Source: Pontederia crassipes
Taxonomy: Eukaryota; Streptophyta; Magnoliopsida; Commelinales; Pontederiaceae
Assembly (NCBI GenBank): GCA_030549335.1
Contig: CM060188.1
Span: 45,039,696 to 45,103,695, forward strand
Direction: 5' to 3'
DNA: 64,000 bases
Position numbers and translations under genes: made by a program. This document shows, piece after piece, positions 35,242 through 48,500 of this stretch (positions are counted from its first letter, which is position 1; every line of letters begins with the position of its first letter). The notes beneath the pieces were generated by a model. The model was not told where the DNA came from, ran no database searches, and saw only the letters and a list, made by a program, of their open reading frames with translations.

Positions 35242-35593
35242 ATGCCCAATAGACGAAGATGCACCACCAAACTTAGTGCTACTAACAGATAAGAAATCTA
35301 CTTCATGTACTGAAAATTCCTTCTCAATGATAGAGGATCACATTTGTTCGAAATTCATCTAGCATAACAACGGGAAGATAGTGACATTCGAATGACAAAA
35401 AGAGTAATAACAAGTTTCAACTGATAAATAGTAGCAATAGAACATGACATTTCTGACCATGTTGTAATGAAAAGTACATGACACCTACAACTATTACACG
35501 CATAGACATTACATAATGTTCTATTGAAAAGTATATGAGCTACTACATAATGTTCTGCCAAAAGTACATGACCATGCCACCTACAACTATTTT

Positions 35594-38209
35594 TATCATG
35601 ACCCTAGTTTAAACCTTGGTCTAACCCGCAAGTCGCGACATAATACGATCGATCAAATTCTTATAGCGGAAGCATCATATTATCATGTAGAAACATATGA
35701 AATAAAGTTATCACACTATTATTCACACACATATTTAAACTCATAGTAAGTACACGCTCTAATTCAAACTCATACATTCTAAAAGGTTTTTAAAACATTT
35801 AACTTTTACACACCATATAACACATTAAGAGAAGTCACATCCTCACAAAAAGTCATCAATAGACCAAGTCTTCAAAAGTGCTTCTAATTTGATAGGGGAT
35901 TTCCAAGCACAACCACATAACTGGTATACTGATATGAAAAGTTTAAAAACAATATTATGAACAAACAACAACTGTTGAAAACTCATAAGCTATGCATTAC
36001 CACCTATTCAATTCAAATAATCTAATTTAGCATTTAAAAAAAACTTATAAGAAACAAACTGACATCTTATTACTTATAAATAATTATCATATTACAAAGG
36101 ATACTACATCAACTAGTCTCAATGAAATAACATCTTTAGCATATCATATAGCGCCTCACATATTTGTTTCACTTGATATAAAATTTCACATATCATATCA
36201 TATAATATCATATCATATCATGTATTATGTTATATCATGTATCATATCATATCATGTCATGTATGCACGTATGCATAATGCTCATGTTATATTACCAACT
36301 GGTCAGAGAAATATATTATCCCGTAAGGTTTCATATCATTTCAAATCATGGGGTACATTTCCTGCAAAAGACATATCATCCCTTATCAGAGGCCTTATAT
36401 TGTCCCGTAGGACATCATACATCTCATGAAAATGGGGTATCTTCCCTGTATAAGACATATCATCCTGGCAGAGGAAAATGCAATGCATGACAGATAAGAT
36501 GCATAACACATGCATTAACCATATCATATAACTTAGAATACATATTATGTAATTGTACTAAAAGTAATCCACTCACTTTTTGATCATATAGAACATATAG
36601 TCATATCAAATGATATTCCAAAGACATAACATGAGCTATAACAATGATGGGTTGCACTTAGTACACTAGGAATTTGTGTGGTACTGGAAACATCATGCAT
36701 AATATTTAGTAAACATGTGATATTAATACGATTATAATTTTGCATCGTAACAATCTTTACGAAGCCTAATCCTACAAAAATTTCTCATTTAAGATATATT
36801 GTATAAGGGCTCTACAATTTCATCAAGACAACTATATTTTTCACCTACCCAATTTGTTGATAGATTGAGTGGTGTCGGGTGTAAAAGTCATAACTTCTAT
36901 AATACTTATGATAATTAAGTAATTATAATTTTTCATGAAACTAGACTCCCAAATATTTAACCCATATAAATCTCATAATTTTATTTCTCATATAAGATTC
37001 TTAGAAAATTCAGAGATTTATCTCTGTTCTTTTCTACTTTTTAATTCTGACAGACTAAGTGATGTTTACTTTAAAACTCATAACTTTCATTGTACATGAT
37101 CAATGAAAGTGATTCCACTTGGATTACAAATAGGAATTTAACATCTTTAAGACATATAAATTTCATATATTAAGAATAAGCATTTAAATTATCATAATAT
37201 TTACAATTCAGACTACTCATCACAGAAAATAGAAAGGGCGACTTGGAATAATCGATTCATAACTTTTCATATTCAAATCTAATTAACCTGATTCTAGAGC
37301 CTATGGAAATTAGACTCAATCAGGGTTCATCCTACGAAATTTCATAATTTTAAGCACTCTAAGATGCCAAGAACATGTTGACAACTTTCGGATAGAGTTT
37401 GATGTTCAGCAAAGAGGAAACTTTATGTAGGTCAACTAGGATTTGATCCACACCACAAGAACATGGACATGGACGTAGAAGATCTTGGAGACTCAGAAGA
37501 ACATATTTTCACTTGAATTTCATAGAGATAATTCATAGGGAATGAGTAAATAACTTACTTGGATGAAACACTAAGAAGAAACCTTTGATTTGTCGTTGAA
37601 ATCTCTCCCTTTCCCTTTTGTTTTAACTTGCTTTTCTTGCTGCCTAATGGGATGAATTTTTCGTGTATGTAGGGTAGATGGCCAGGTGAAATAAAGATAA
37701 AGATTGATGTCTCATATATTAGGCAAACCGACTTTAAGTCGATTGTAATTGAAATTCCCAAAGTGTCCTTGGAAATTCTCTTATTTACTTAAGACATTAT
37801 ATGTAAATAAGAAACTACCCCCCATTTGGATTCAAAAAAAATATTTAGGAAAATAAATTTTCAAAGAACCAAAATCTAATTTTTTGTTTGAAGAACAAAA
37901 TCGATCATTTTTTTTTATTTTCCAATTTTGCGCTATCATTTAACCTAACTAAGACTTTACTTAAATAATATAAAAAATCATATTTACATAGTTTTATGTA
38001 TATGAACAATTACCGGGACTTTAATTTTTCAAATTCTAATATTTTTGAAAAGTCATTTTTCCTTGTCCTTAATCATTTGTCATCAATTTTGGGTGTTGAA
38101 TTCTATGGGATTGATGAACATATGCTCACACACTTATCATAATTTATATCAATTAATAATATATGATTAAATTATATAATCTCACATGGATCAAGTCGTG
38201 AATATTACA
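35594..38209. mobile_element. Solo LTR, 2616 bp, inserted in the PIF element
   Basis: A 5-bp duplication ATTTT (35589-35593 and 38210-38214) brackets a segment starting TATCATGACCCTAG and ending GAATATTACA. No PBS, polypurine tract or pol sequence is inside, so it is read as a solo LTR left by LTR-LTR recombination. The first bases would be TGTCACGACCC in a typical family member, and the changes are G-to-A and C-to-T. The interior has a TATCA-rich microsatellite and an 84-bp duplication. Confidence 0.65.
36180..36265. repeat. Pentanucleotide (ATATC)n-like microsatellite
   Basis: Repeats of ATATC/ATGTC such as CATATCATATCATATAATAT inside the solo LTR. Followed at 36317-36483 by two tandem copies (period about 84 bp) of a block with TCCCGTA(A)GG, ATGGGGTA and AAGACATATCATCC. 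Confidence 0.75.
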
Positions 38210-38238
38210 ATTTTCACTTGACATTATGCCAAAACATG

Positions 38239-39490
38239 CTACTTCGTGTCGCTCGAGAGAGCCTCGACCCCACTGGATCTAGGTGGAACAAAAGGACGCG
38301 AAGGTAATGCAAAACCAGGATTTGCAAGCCTTACTTTGGTTGGACTGAAATACGGATTGGCCGTATCGAATTGTCTCGGCATATCTTGATACATGGCAAA
38401 GGGATTGGCCATACCGCTTAAACTTATAGTAGAAATTGACGATGAAGCGACAAGTGACCGTGGAAGTAAAAGCAGGTGGCCCAAATGATGGCATAGCTAG
38501 CGCCGGAGGAGGGGGTATCCAATCTTGAAGGATTTCATCGTCACCTCATGAACGTCCATAACTCCTTCTCATCCTTAAACACATCAGCGATGGCCAACTT
38601 AACATGTGAAGGAAGATTGGGCATCCTTTCCTTCAACTTAGCCCAACACCCATCTGTGGTGACGTTCTTCTGCTTTTGAAATGCCAGTGTTTCTTCCATG
38701 AGATGCATCCTCTTCATTGCAATTTCCTATTCTACTAAATCTGCATTCGTAACAAATTTCTTTTTCTTTGATGTCACCAGGTGGAACCGGACCTAGTTTT
38801 TTTTCCAAATGATGTAGTTCCATGGGAAGTTCGTAGTGTATGTTCGGTGGCAGAATGAGGGTTCTCAATCTCCTGACCTATTACCGAGGGTGTGGTCATG
38901 TCTATAATATTATCGTCGGAGCTACTTTGTTCCTCTTCTAAGTTCATTAGCTTGGTAGGTCGTACATGCTTCCTTTCACGTGACTGCGTTCTTGACAAAT
39001 AAGAAGGCGAAGTCATCGTAATGAGGGAATCGTTTATTTCTGACCATCATGTAATCCTTGTTCCCCTATTATAGGAAAAAGATAAAGGTCAGTTCATGTC
39101 ATCACTGTTAAGGAAAAAGATAATACTTGTTGTAAATATGAACTCACCATAATAATCTCATCCTACATTCCCTCTTTTGTTGGCTCTGGCATGCACTTCT
39201 CTAGATTCCATCCCCACTCACTCTTGTTGGATAGGGCTCTCACAATTCGAAATTCCTTTTCATTACTTTTAAATCATATGCTCAACAGTCATCCTCTCAC
39301 CAAAGTGGTCATTGAACCTATTGCACATTCTTTTCCAAGCTTCCGCCATGAAAGTGTTAGCTCAAAAGTATCCGTCAACGTTCTCTTGCATCATAATCCC
39401 TACGAAATATGAATCCATATTCAGAGACCAATGATTGGATCGAGTCTTCTCCACAATAGAGACCTTTTGTTTCCCTTTGTTGGAAGTCAT
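38239..39490 (-). pseudogene. PIF/Harbinger ORF1, Myb/SANT-like DNA-binding protein, degenerate
   Basis: From the ATG at 39490 the frame reads MTSNKGKQKVSIVEKTRSNH, then WSLNMDSYFVGIMMQENVDG. After an in-frame stop it continues with FMAEAWKRMCNRFNDHFGER. These correspond to the tryptophan-spaced helices of the Myb/SANT-like domain found in PIF ORF1 proteins. Downstream blocks include an acidic linker (NLEEEQSSSDDNIID, 39016-38940), an LHHLEKKLG and PNLPSHVKLAIADVFKDEKE region, and a C-terminal stretch ending at 38239. Several frame changes separate these blocks, though some may be introns. It would cooperate with the transposase in nuclear entry and end recognition. Confidence 0.7.
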
Positions 39491-39599
39491 TGCTGAATAA
39501 GGAAGAGAGAATAATGAAGAAGAGCAGGAACAATTCCTATTTTCGACAACGCCCCCTTTCCCCCCTTCCCCCTTCATCTCCCCTCCTCGAATAATAAGG

Positions 39600-41150
39600 A
39601 AATACTAAATAATTGTCACATAAGGGGGACATTTAATTAAAAGGACAAGTGAGAAACTGAGGTAAGATTCTCCCATTCTCTCCCTCGTACTAAATGCAAG
39701 TTGATCATAAGTATCAACTACGTGTATATCATATCTCCATATACATCATAATTGTCAATCCTGAGATTTTAAGCTATATGAAGAATTTCGTATTTTAACA
39801 TTTATGGGATTTTCAGCTAAATGAACACTTTGCATAGTACCTTCTAATGCAAGTGAATATCAATAACTAAAAGGAAAGACAAATGATAGAAATCAACTGG
39901 ATAAGTAAAATGGGGGACATGAGCAAGTTGACAACTTATTGTCACTGTACTAAACATGAGCTCACAGAAAAAATTCTTCACAAAATTAACAACATGAAGA
40001 AGAAAGCGTGAACAATCCGACTGCGCTTAGCTAAACAGAAAGAGGTTCTGGAAGAAGAAACATATAGAAAAAGAAGATCCTGAAAAGGACTCCACCAAAA
40101 TGTTAATTTGGAGTAACACAATTACGTCCACAAAACATTATGACTTATAAAGGCACAAGTAGAGTGCAGAAATTAATTAGACACATTTTAATGCAAGTCA
40201 GGTAAATCAAAAAGGGGTAAAGAGGACAGCTCTGGGTGTTAGGTGGAAGTATGGGGTGGCAGGGAGGTGAGGAGCTATAGACAAAGAAATGAAGAGTTTG
40301 AACGAGATATCATACCTTGCTTTGGGAGTTTGCAGGAGACGAGAAGATCCTTGCTGCAACTGCTGCTCTCGCAGGAATAATTTGTCAATGCAAATCATCG
40401 AAAAAGAAATGTCAGGAGACGTATTAGTAGATCACCGAAGAAGAAGACATGATCGCGCCACTAACACACAAGAAATCACAAACCCTAACACAGAAGAAAC
40501 CCAATCGAAAAGAGGAACCTTAACACAGATCGAAAAGAGGAACCTTTATCGTGAAAAAAGTTCAAAAAAAATCAAAAGACAAGATCGTGCCACTAACACA
40601 GAAGAAACCCTGGGAACCCTTCTTGGAAAAAATTTCAAAAAATGGAGTAGATGCGTGCCTATAGGTCTGCAAGCGTCGATGGAGTTTCATAGTTTGCCTC
40701 AACCTTCTACGCAACTCCGGCGCCAAGATCACGGAAGAAATGGACCAATTTAGTCAACTAGTCGAACTCAAACCCAAAAAAACTCCACACAGGAAGGGCA
40801 CGTACCTGCGCTTCTTCCTGCCGGGTCTTGATGTCGTCCGCAGGCACGAAAGAGATCAATCGGCCGATGCTGTGGAAGGGGGAAAGGAAGAACAAATGTC
40901 GCGAAAGAAGGAAAATGAAAGAGACTGTGATGCCGTCACTCGCAAGGAAAGAAGAGTGAATTTGGGCATGGGATACGAGGCATGTTTGGGGCCGCGCACG
41001 TGAACTTGAAAGTTCTAGCGTTTCGCAAGAACTTTTTTCTGGAACAATCGGCATTGATCGGAATTTCAGTTCTCATGGGCCCCACCGATGTTCTACCACC
41101 TGTTTGGCTGAACAAAGCTTGGTTCTGGGCAATGTTCATGAACTAAACAC
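39600..41150. other. Upstream part of the PIF element, no supported gene
   Basis: It probably holds the ORF1 promoter and the right subterminal region. The 154-codon frame at 40289-40753 is rich in charged residues and matches nothing recognised. Confidence 0.45.
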
Positions 41151-41326
41151 ACCCTATGGGAACAAAATGTTCTTGCCAATGGCAAGAACAAACTATTTTG
41201 TTCTTGCTTTTTTATTGTAACCAACCGCTATTTATTTATTTTTTTGAAAGAACATTTTTACCTTTGTTCATCTCACAAGAATAAAAAAGGAATATTCCTT
41301 CTAAGTTCTTGTACCAAACACCCATA

Positions 41327-42250
41327 GTGAGATCAAATATTTTTATTTGGGAAATAAAAATATCGATACTAAACAGCTCCTAACAATCATCAACATACAC
41401 TATTGCTTCTAAATGGATAGAGGGAGGATGGTTCTCCACCCATCACGGTCGTTGACTCCGCTTCCGATGGCTGTGGATGATGTGCGCGGTTCATGCGTAA
41501 GGAGCGCGGTTAGGAGCAAAATGAGGGCGTGGTTCATGGTGAAAAAACTGGAGAGAATTGTGGCACAGACAATGGCGAAGAAGTCATCGTCGCCGTCGGA
41601 TGAGATGAAGAAGGCCAGATCGGAGGTGAAGAGGTCATTTGCACAATCTTTGTTGCCGCCGCTCACGAGATCGCCATGAGGTCTCAATTATCGCGATCTC
41701 GCCCGTCACCATGAGGTGCTCCTTCATCGCTGTGAGGTCGTTGTCGCCCCAAGGAATCGCGATGGTGGCGAAGTCGCATGGCGGCGGCATCAAGTCCCAT
41801 GCCGTCGCTCATTTCCAACAAATTCTCCCAATCAGACTTCACGACCACATGGAGGACCCTCGACCTCAAAGCGCCGAACTCCATAAGGACGGTGTATGCG
41901 ACGCGGACAATAACGAAGAGGTCACCGACGCCGTACGATCTTCGTTGCCGCCCCGAGATCGCCACTGCTCACGAGGTCACTGCCCGCGAGGTCGCCACCC
42001 GCACGATCGTGATCGCCGCGAGGTGCCTCTTTGCCAGCCCCATGATCGCGCGATCACCATCTCCCCGTCACTCTACGATTTTTTTGCCGTTAAACCGTGC
42101 ACTCAAATTGGCTCGCAACGTCCGAATTGTGCACTCCTTCAGATTGAACCACGCGCATCATCAGCGACCGTGGAACGAGGGAGAACCAAAGATATCCATT
42201 AAACCCTTTTAAATGTAAGGCTAATTATGCGGGTCGACAAGCACTTTATG
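41327..42250. other. GC-rich block of unknown nature between MITE and PRORP gene
   Basis: From about 41412 to 42200 the sequence is much richer in G and C and in CG sites (GATCGCGATCTCG-like words) than its surroundings. Overlapping frames of 88-187 codons occur on both strands (for example 41639-42202 +, 41684-41965 -) without a recognisable domain. The ATCGCGATC-type words recur, so this may be a decayed gene or transposon fragment rather than a gene. Confidence 0.45.
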
Positions 42251-42502
42251 ATATACTTTTTTGGGTGGGAACCTACCTCCTGAGGTTCTACAAATTTTGT
42301 ATTTTCATTCGGAGATTTCAGTAGAATTGATAATTTACTTTTCTAAAAAAATAATCATAGACATAAAAATGTATTTAATTTTGCAAAAATATCAAGTGAA
42401 AAAGGACGCTTCTGCGGGCCGTTACTCCCCTTCGAAATGTTACTAGTGATGCCTTTGTTTTAGGGTTTAGTGGCTTTCCATTCTAGTGAAACGCCACCGG
42501 CG

Positions 42503-45500
42503 ATGTCGCCGCCGGCGGCGAAGAAGCCGACCAAGAAGAGCTCTACGCGTGATGGCCAGTTTCGACATGCCCTAGACACGTGCTCCAAAACTGGCGACTA
42601 CATCGGTGCCCTCGCCCTCTACGACGCCGCGGTCGCCGACGGCGTGCGCCTCTCCGCGTATCACTTCAACTCTCTCTTGCACCTCCTCTCGTCCAAACTT
42701 AACCCCCTCGCCGACAGCTCCTGTTGTTCCGATCCCTCCGACCGATCGGCCGCCGTCGATGCTGGTTTTCGGATCTTTGACGCGATGCTGGCTGCCGGCG
42801 TCGTCGTCAACGAGGCCACTGTCACCTCGATGGCAAGGATCGCCGCGGCCAAGGGAGTTGGTGGTGGGGATATGGCTTTCGGCCTCGTGAAGACGATGGG
42901 GGAGCGATTTGGCGCCACGCCCAAGCTACGGACGTATTGCCCCGCGCTCTTCGCCTTCTGCCAGGCGCTGGACGCGGAGAAGGCCTATGCTGTGGAGGAT
43001 CACATGACTTCCATGGGTGTCTTTCCACAGGAGTCGGAGATTGCCGCGCTGCTGGATGTGAGCTCCATGACCGGCAGGGAAGACAAAGTCTACGAGTACT
43101 TACAGAAGCTTAGGAGTAACGTTGGTCGCCTAGCGTCTTCTACATCGAAGATTCTGGAGAGTTGGTTCGGCGGCCACAGGGCTGCAGAAGTCGGGAGTTC
43201 GTATAGTGATAATGAGAAGATCAAAGAGACAATTTTGGCTAATGGGGGAGGTTGGCACGGGATGGGATGGTTGGGACAAGGGAAATGGGAAGTTAACCAC
43301 ACGAAGGTTGATGCAACGGGAAATTGCTGTTGTTGTGGATTGCATTTGGCTTGTGTGGACATCAACCAGGAGGAGACTGAACAATTTGCAAAGTCTGTAG
43401 CAGGTTTGGCAATGGAGAGGGAAAGCAGATCAAATTTCAAGCAGTTCCAGGTCCGTAACAGTTTCTTTCCTTGAACTTTTTGTTTTGACTGATCAATTCC
43501 TTATATGCTATCTTCTCAAAAAAAAAAAATCCTTATATGCTACAAAATTGTCCTCTGTGGATAGTTCCACCAATAAAGATTAGGTAGCCATTATTGGCAA
43601 TGAGGTCAATATTAGAGCATCTATTGGTGAATAATATACCGAAACGTTTGGTTACTAATAGAGTGGAATGACGTCATCCATGTAGCCACCCTACCTAGTG
43701 GGATAAGGCTTTGTTGTTGTTGTTGAGGTCAATATTAGAGAAATTTGTAAAGCTACAATCTGTTTCTAGAGCTTTTCTGTTCTTCCAGTTGTTAAGTCAT
43801 CCCTAAAACATTGATGCCGGAATATTTGTTTTAATTCTTCTTGTTTTCTGATAAAACATCTTTTAACGTCGACATTTTCCACTTTTTTTGCTGTTAAAAC
43901 ATCTTCTGAAATTCCTCTATTTATAGCAAGAATGACAATCCTTCTCTTTCTGTACTTTGTCCTACCTTCTTTGTGTCTTAATCACGAATCTTCTTTGTTG
44001 CTTGCTGGTTGACCATTGCAAATTATATATTTTAGAGAGAAGGGGCAAAATATTCCCTTTTCCAGTTTCTTGTGAAAATATGTTCTTTATCTCCTCTTTC
44101 TGCACTCATGCAAAGGAAGTGAATGCTTAGAAAATTAGGGGAAAATTAAAGCAAAATGTATATGTAGCTTCACCACTATATTAGATATATGTTTAATTAA
44201 CATTACTGAGACAGTTAGTATTGGACTCCCTCTATTAGTGCTTATATAGATAACCAGACTTTTTTTAATGTTTAGAAGTATTTGCTTGGTCAAGTTTCTT
44301 GAATTATTTTTTTTTCTGCTTGTTCTCTTTTGAGATCTTGTTTAATCAACTGTTTTTGTAGTTATCCATGTTCAACATCCATTCTCAAGTTACGAGCCCC
44401 CATGATCCCCCCAAAAAGGAACAAAATTGCCTGTTATTTAATAATAATAATAAAATTATTATTATTATTATTTGTGAGTTGAAGAAGGATGGTTATCCAG
44501 GAATGTTAGACATCCAAGGATTGTTTACTAACTATTTTCATTCTGAGTATAAGGGGCAAAAATAACATGTTACATGGCTGACAAAGGATATGAAAATATT
44601 AATCCCTAGAGGACCACTCCCTGAACAAAGACTCTGCATGGTTTAGCTTGTTTTCCATGTAGTTGCAGGTGCCATGGAAGATGACATGGTTCCTCTGAAG
44701 CCAAATAGACCCATGGACCGCAATGATTTTAGCTCTCCCTCCATGATTTGTAAGCAGCAGCATCCGGTTGACAGCTTCTCCTTCTAAATTTCATCCACAA
44801 AGTGTCCTCCAACATGAAGCATACTCAGGGTGTACGCTACGGATTCCATGCCTCCCTCAATAAGTTACATCTGAAAAACAGATGGTCCGAGCCCTCTTCT
44901 CTGTTGCGTAGGCCATTGGTTCAACCTGCATCCATCTTGACCAATACTTCCTTCTCATGATTCTTCTGGATCTCAGTAGCCATATGAAAATTTTGATTTC
45001 AACTGGTACCTTGAGCTTCCAAATGATGCAACAGTCACCATGGAGATCGTTATCTTTACCACTTTGTCCGCACCCTGCGGCATCTTATAAGCTTGTTTGA
45101 TGGTAAAGTTATCATCTTTCCATGTCCATCCATCCTGTCTGGAGTTGTCCAGCTGATGAAGATCGATGATCACAAGTATGCACATCAGCTCCTCTAATCT
45201 GCAATCAGAGAGGGAAGCTGAGAAAGTCTGGGCTCACCAACCTTGCCCAAACCCTACTGGATACACCCAAACATCCATTGATCTATCATTTTGTCCTTGG
45301 GCCAGCACAAATAAATGCCAGATTGTTGAGTCCAAAGGACGATCACCGAACCAGTTATCAATTTCTATATAGGAAGAACCAGTTCTTTTAGTCTATCCAG
45401 TAGTCAAACTGCCTGTTATCTTACCATTGCTAAAACATTGAATCTCTGATTGATGCAGTAAGGAGAGAAAACCAGCAAGAACAATGAGAAATCAGGGTAG

Positions 45501-48500
45501 AAGATGAGAAGGATTGATAGAAGAACAATTAGGGTTTATGAGAAAACCACAAAAATCTGTGATTTTCATAAAAGATAGATGATATGGCTGAAATCCCTAT
45601 TTGCAGACTTAAATACTAGGGTTACAAAGATTTAAAACCCATAATCAATCTCCACCCTTGATTACCTATTTTTAATCATGACCGTTATAACTAATTAAAA
45701 GGTCACATGCCTATTACATGATGACTAATAAACCACATGCCTATCACATGACAACTAATAGACTAAAAGACCTTCCCTAAAAAAAATAGACTAAAAGGCC
45801 AGCTTTAATTAAAATAACTAATATAAACTAAAAAGCTCTTGCGTCACTGGTGCATACATACTCTAGCTTGCATTTCCTACTCAGGATTTTCTGCTTAAAC
45901 AATGACATCGTTGTCAATTTCTATATAGGAAATTCAAGTATAGATAGTTGATGTTATAGGTTATCTCCTATGATGCATAGGTATGGCCGTATGGGAATGG
46001 TACCAGTACCCAGTACGTCTAAACAAATAAATTGTGGGCATTGTTGGCAGCTCTCTCATCCACTTTAAAATAAAATAGTTTAATATGAATGTTTTGAATA
46101 CTGATGCAAACAAGAAAATATGATGGCATAATTTGTGTGTTTCTTGAATGTGTCATGGTGGTGCTTTTTATTTTTCCACATCCACTTGTGTTCTGTTTTT
46201 CCTCATGTCTGGAAGTTTGAAGAAGCTTCTTTATTCTTTTCCTTTTTGTTCCCATTGTCTTCTTCACCAATTTCTTGGCAAAGGAAGTCCCACACTGAAT
46301 TGAGTTTGCTACTTTTTTCTGTTAAAATTACTGTTTTTTCTTTTTTGGTTTGAACCTGATTTTCTTTTTGATTGTATTGGTTTAGGGCAAACATCACAAA
46401 CCTGATCTTGCTTTTAAATTTCTTTTCATTTTTTCTTTCAGTTATATTTTTCATTTTCCATTTTTAATCTCGTTCCAAGTTTTTTTTTTTTTTGGATATG
46501 GAGTGTTTGCCAACGCCCTCAAGCTTGGGTTCCTGCTCTCCACCTTTGTCCTCTTTGGCGCCATTGACAGCAAGATAGAGAAGAGCTGTACAAACTCAAG
46601 AAATGGCACTGTGACTCGAGGAAGTGAGTGGGAGGGAACAGCAAGCAAACAGCTCTTGCATCCTCTGGTTTGCATCCAAGATGTACCCCCAAACATAAAA
46701 AAGTTTACAAATATTGGGTTGTACCTTACCTGGAGTATGCACTCTCACCTAATGGGCGTACATGTGCATCAGAGTTTGTCACGCTAGTATTAATTCTTTT
46801 TGCATGTGGTACAAATTAAAGAGTTCTTTTGTGGGTAGTGGATGATTCCATAATTTCTTGCACAGAATATTCTGCAAATAGTCTCCTTTTATTAATAGGT
46901 TCCTTTTTTGTGATATTTTTTACTTTTCTGATTAAATTTTGGTGCAGGAATGGTTAGAACACAAAGACGGATATGAAGCTATAATTGATGGAGCTAATGT
47001 GGGGCTTTATCAACAGAACTTTGCTGACGGTGGATTTAGCTTGACTCAGGTTTGTATTTGATCCTTTGCTGACTCCTCTTATGTATATCTGTGTGTTTGA
47101 TTGGTGATGCATTCATGCTTACGTTGTGTTAAATAGAGCAGCTAAATAGTGTTGTAAAAGAATTATACGAGAGGAGCAAACACAAATGGCCGCTCATTAT
47201 ACTGCATAAGAAGCGTATTGCAGCACTGATGGAGAACCCAGAAAGTAGGCAAATCCTTGAGACTTGGAAATCTGAAGATGCTTTATACATGACTCCAAGT
47301 GGCTCTAATGATGACTGGTAGGTACCGTCGTTCTCATGACTTGCAGATTTAGTGTCATTGACTAGCCATCAGCATATATCTTTTAGTGCCTGTACTAAGC
47401 CATAGGCAGTGTTAAGATATTTTAGTTCCCGTTAGTTCCCAGGAATTAATTGATTTGATAAAAAAGTTTAGGTGTGGTGTTTGGATGAAAAGTATAATGA
47501 TGAGAATTTAAAAAATTGATTTGATTGATAAGTTTTAGTGAGTGTTTGGATAAAAAGTAAGAACTAAGGATATAATTTATTATTTTATGAAGTATAAAAG
47601 TATAGTAAATTAAAATATTATCTATTTATTTAGTTAAAATAATTATTTACACAAAAATATATTAATATTATAATTTATGAAAATAATAATATTAATAATT
47701 TATTATTAAATATGTGTTATTAATATTATAATTTACAAAAAATATTTATATTAAATTAAAGAATTTATTTTATAAGCTGAATGATAATATGTCAATAAAT
47801 AAAATATTGTAATTGATAATTATTTAAGATAATATAAAATTAGTTTAATGAATAATATTTAGATTAAATAGTAATTAATAATATTTTACAAATTAAAATA
47901 TGATTAAGAATTGAAAGAAAAAAAGGCCAAGTTCTCCCTTGGGGAGAACTTAGCTCACGTGACCAACTTCTGGTCACATTAGCTGTTTGGCAGAACTTGG
48001 CTAAGTTCTGGCCAAGTTCTTCCTGCCTAACATAGTTCATAGAGTTTTTTCTAGAGAAGAAATACAATTTTTTTGGTTGGACACTCTGGGGATCAGAGCC
48101 TCCACCGTTTGAGCCAACTCTCATGGGTGGAAGTTCTTGGGATTTAGTGTAGTTGTAATAACCATGTAAAGGGTTGAATGTGCAATCAAACGCAAATTTT
48201 TCTGTAAGAATGGATTGAAACTTGTATAATGGTTTCTGTTATGGATACTGATTAAATAAATTTACAGAGCTTTTCCACCGAAAGCTGGACAGAGATAGAT
48301 CACTTGACGGCACAAGCTGCTGTACCATATCTTTATAGTTAGATGCGAAACTATTTTTGTATGTGATAAAGGCCATCCAAGAGCAACCCTTTTTTTGAAA
48401 GTGAAAAGGATGAACCTTTGATGCTATAAAATTTTATTTAGTGTGAGACATGGATCTTGTCTTGCTTACATTTTTTCTCTCATCTAGGGAGTTTGAAAGA

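Larger units (their letters stand above)
32830..41154 (-). mobile_element. PIF/Harbinger DNA transposon, interrupted by a solo LTR
   Basis: The left end GGTTGTGTTTGGATAGATGAAC-like and the reverse complement of the right end GGGTGTGTTTAGTTCATGAAC-like are related imperfect inverted repeats. TAT is duplicated outside (32827-32829 and 41155-41157). Both PIF genes lie inside on the minus strand: Myb/SANT-like ORF1 at 38.2-39.5 kb and the DDE transposase at 34.0-35.2 kb, plus an extra ORF near the left end. Subtracting the 2.6-kb LTR leaves about 5.7 kb, the normal size of an autonomous element. Confidence 0.8.
32680..41323. mobile_element. Outer MITE split by the PIF/Harbinger element
   Basis: The left end GGGTGTTTGGTACGAGAAC at 32680 and the reverse complement of the right end, GGGTGTTTGGTACAAGAAC (ending 41323), match at 18 of 19 bases. 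Without the insert the element would be about 0.3 kb (32680-32829 joined to 41158-41323), a normal MITE size. The flanks ATG and ATA agree only in two of three bases, so the TSD is uncertain. Confidence 0.6.

Noticed and set aside
42470..42502. Upstream non-ATG start for PRORP
   Set aside because: The codon at 42470 is GTG. The in-frame ATG at 42503 gives a normal N terminus and no transit peptide is gained by the extension.
44973..45372. Small genes in PRORP intron 1
   Set aside because: The minus-strand frame is part of a LINE zf-RVT remnant, and the plus-strand frame has no domain.
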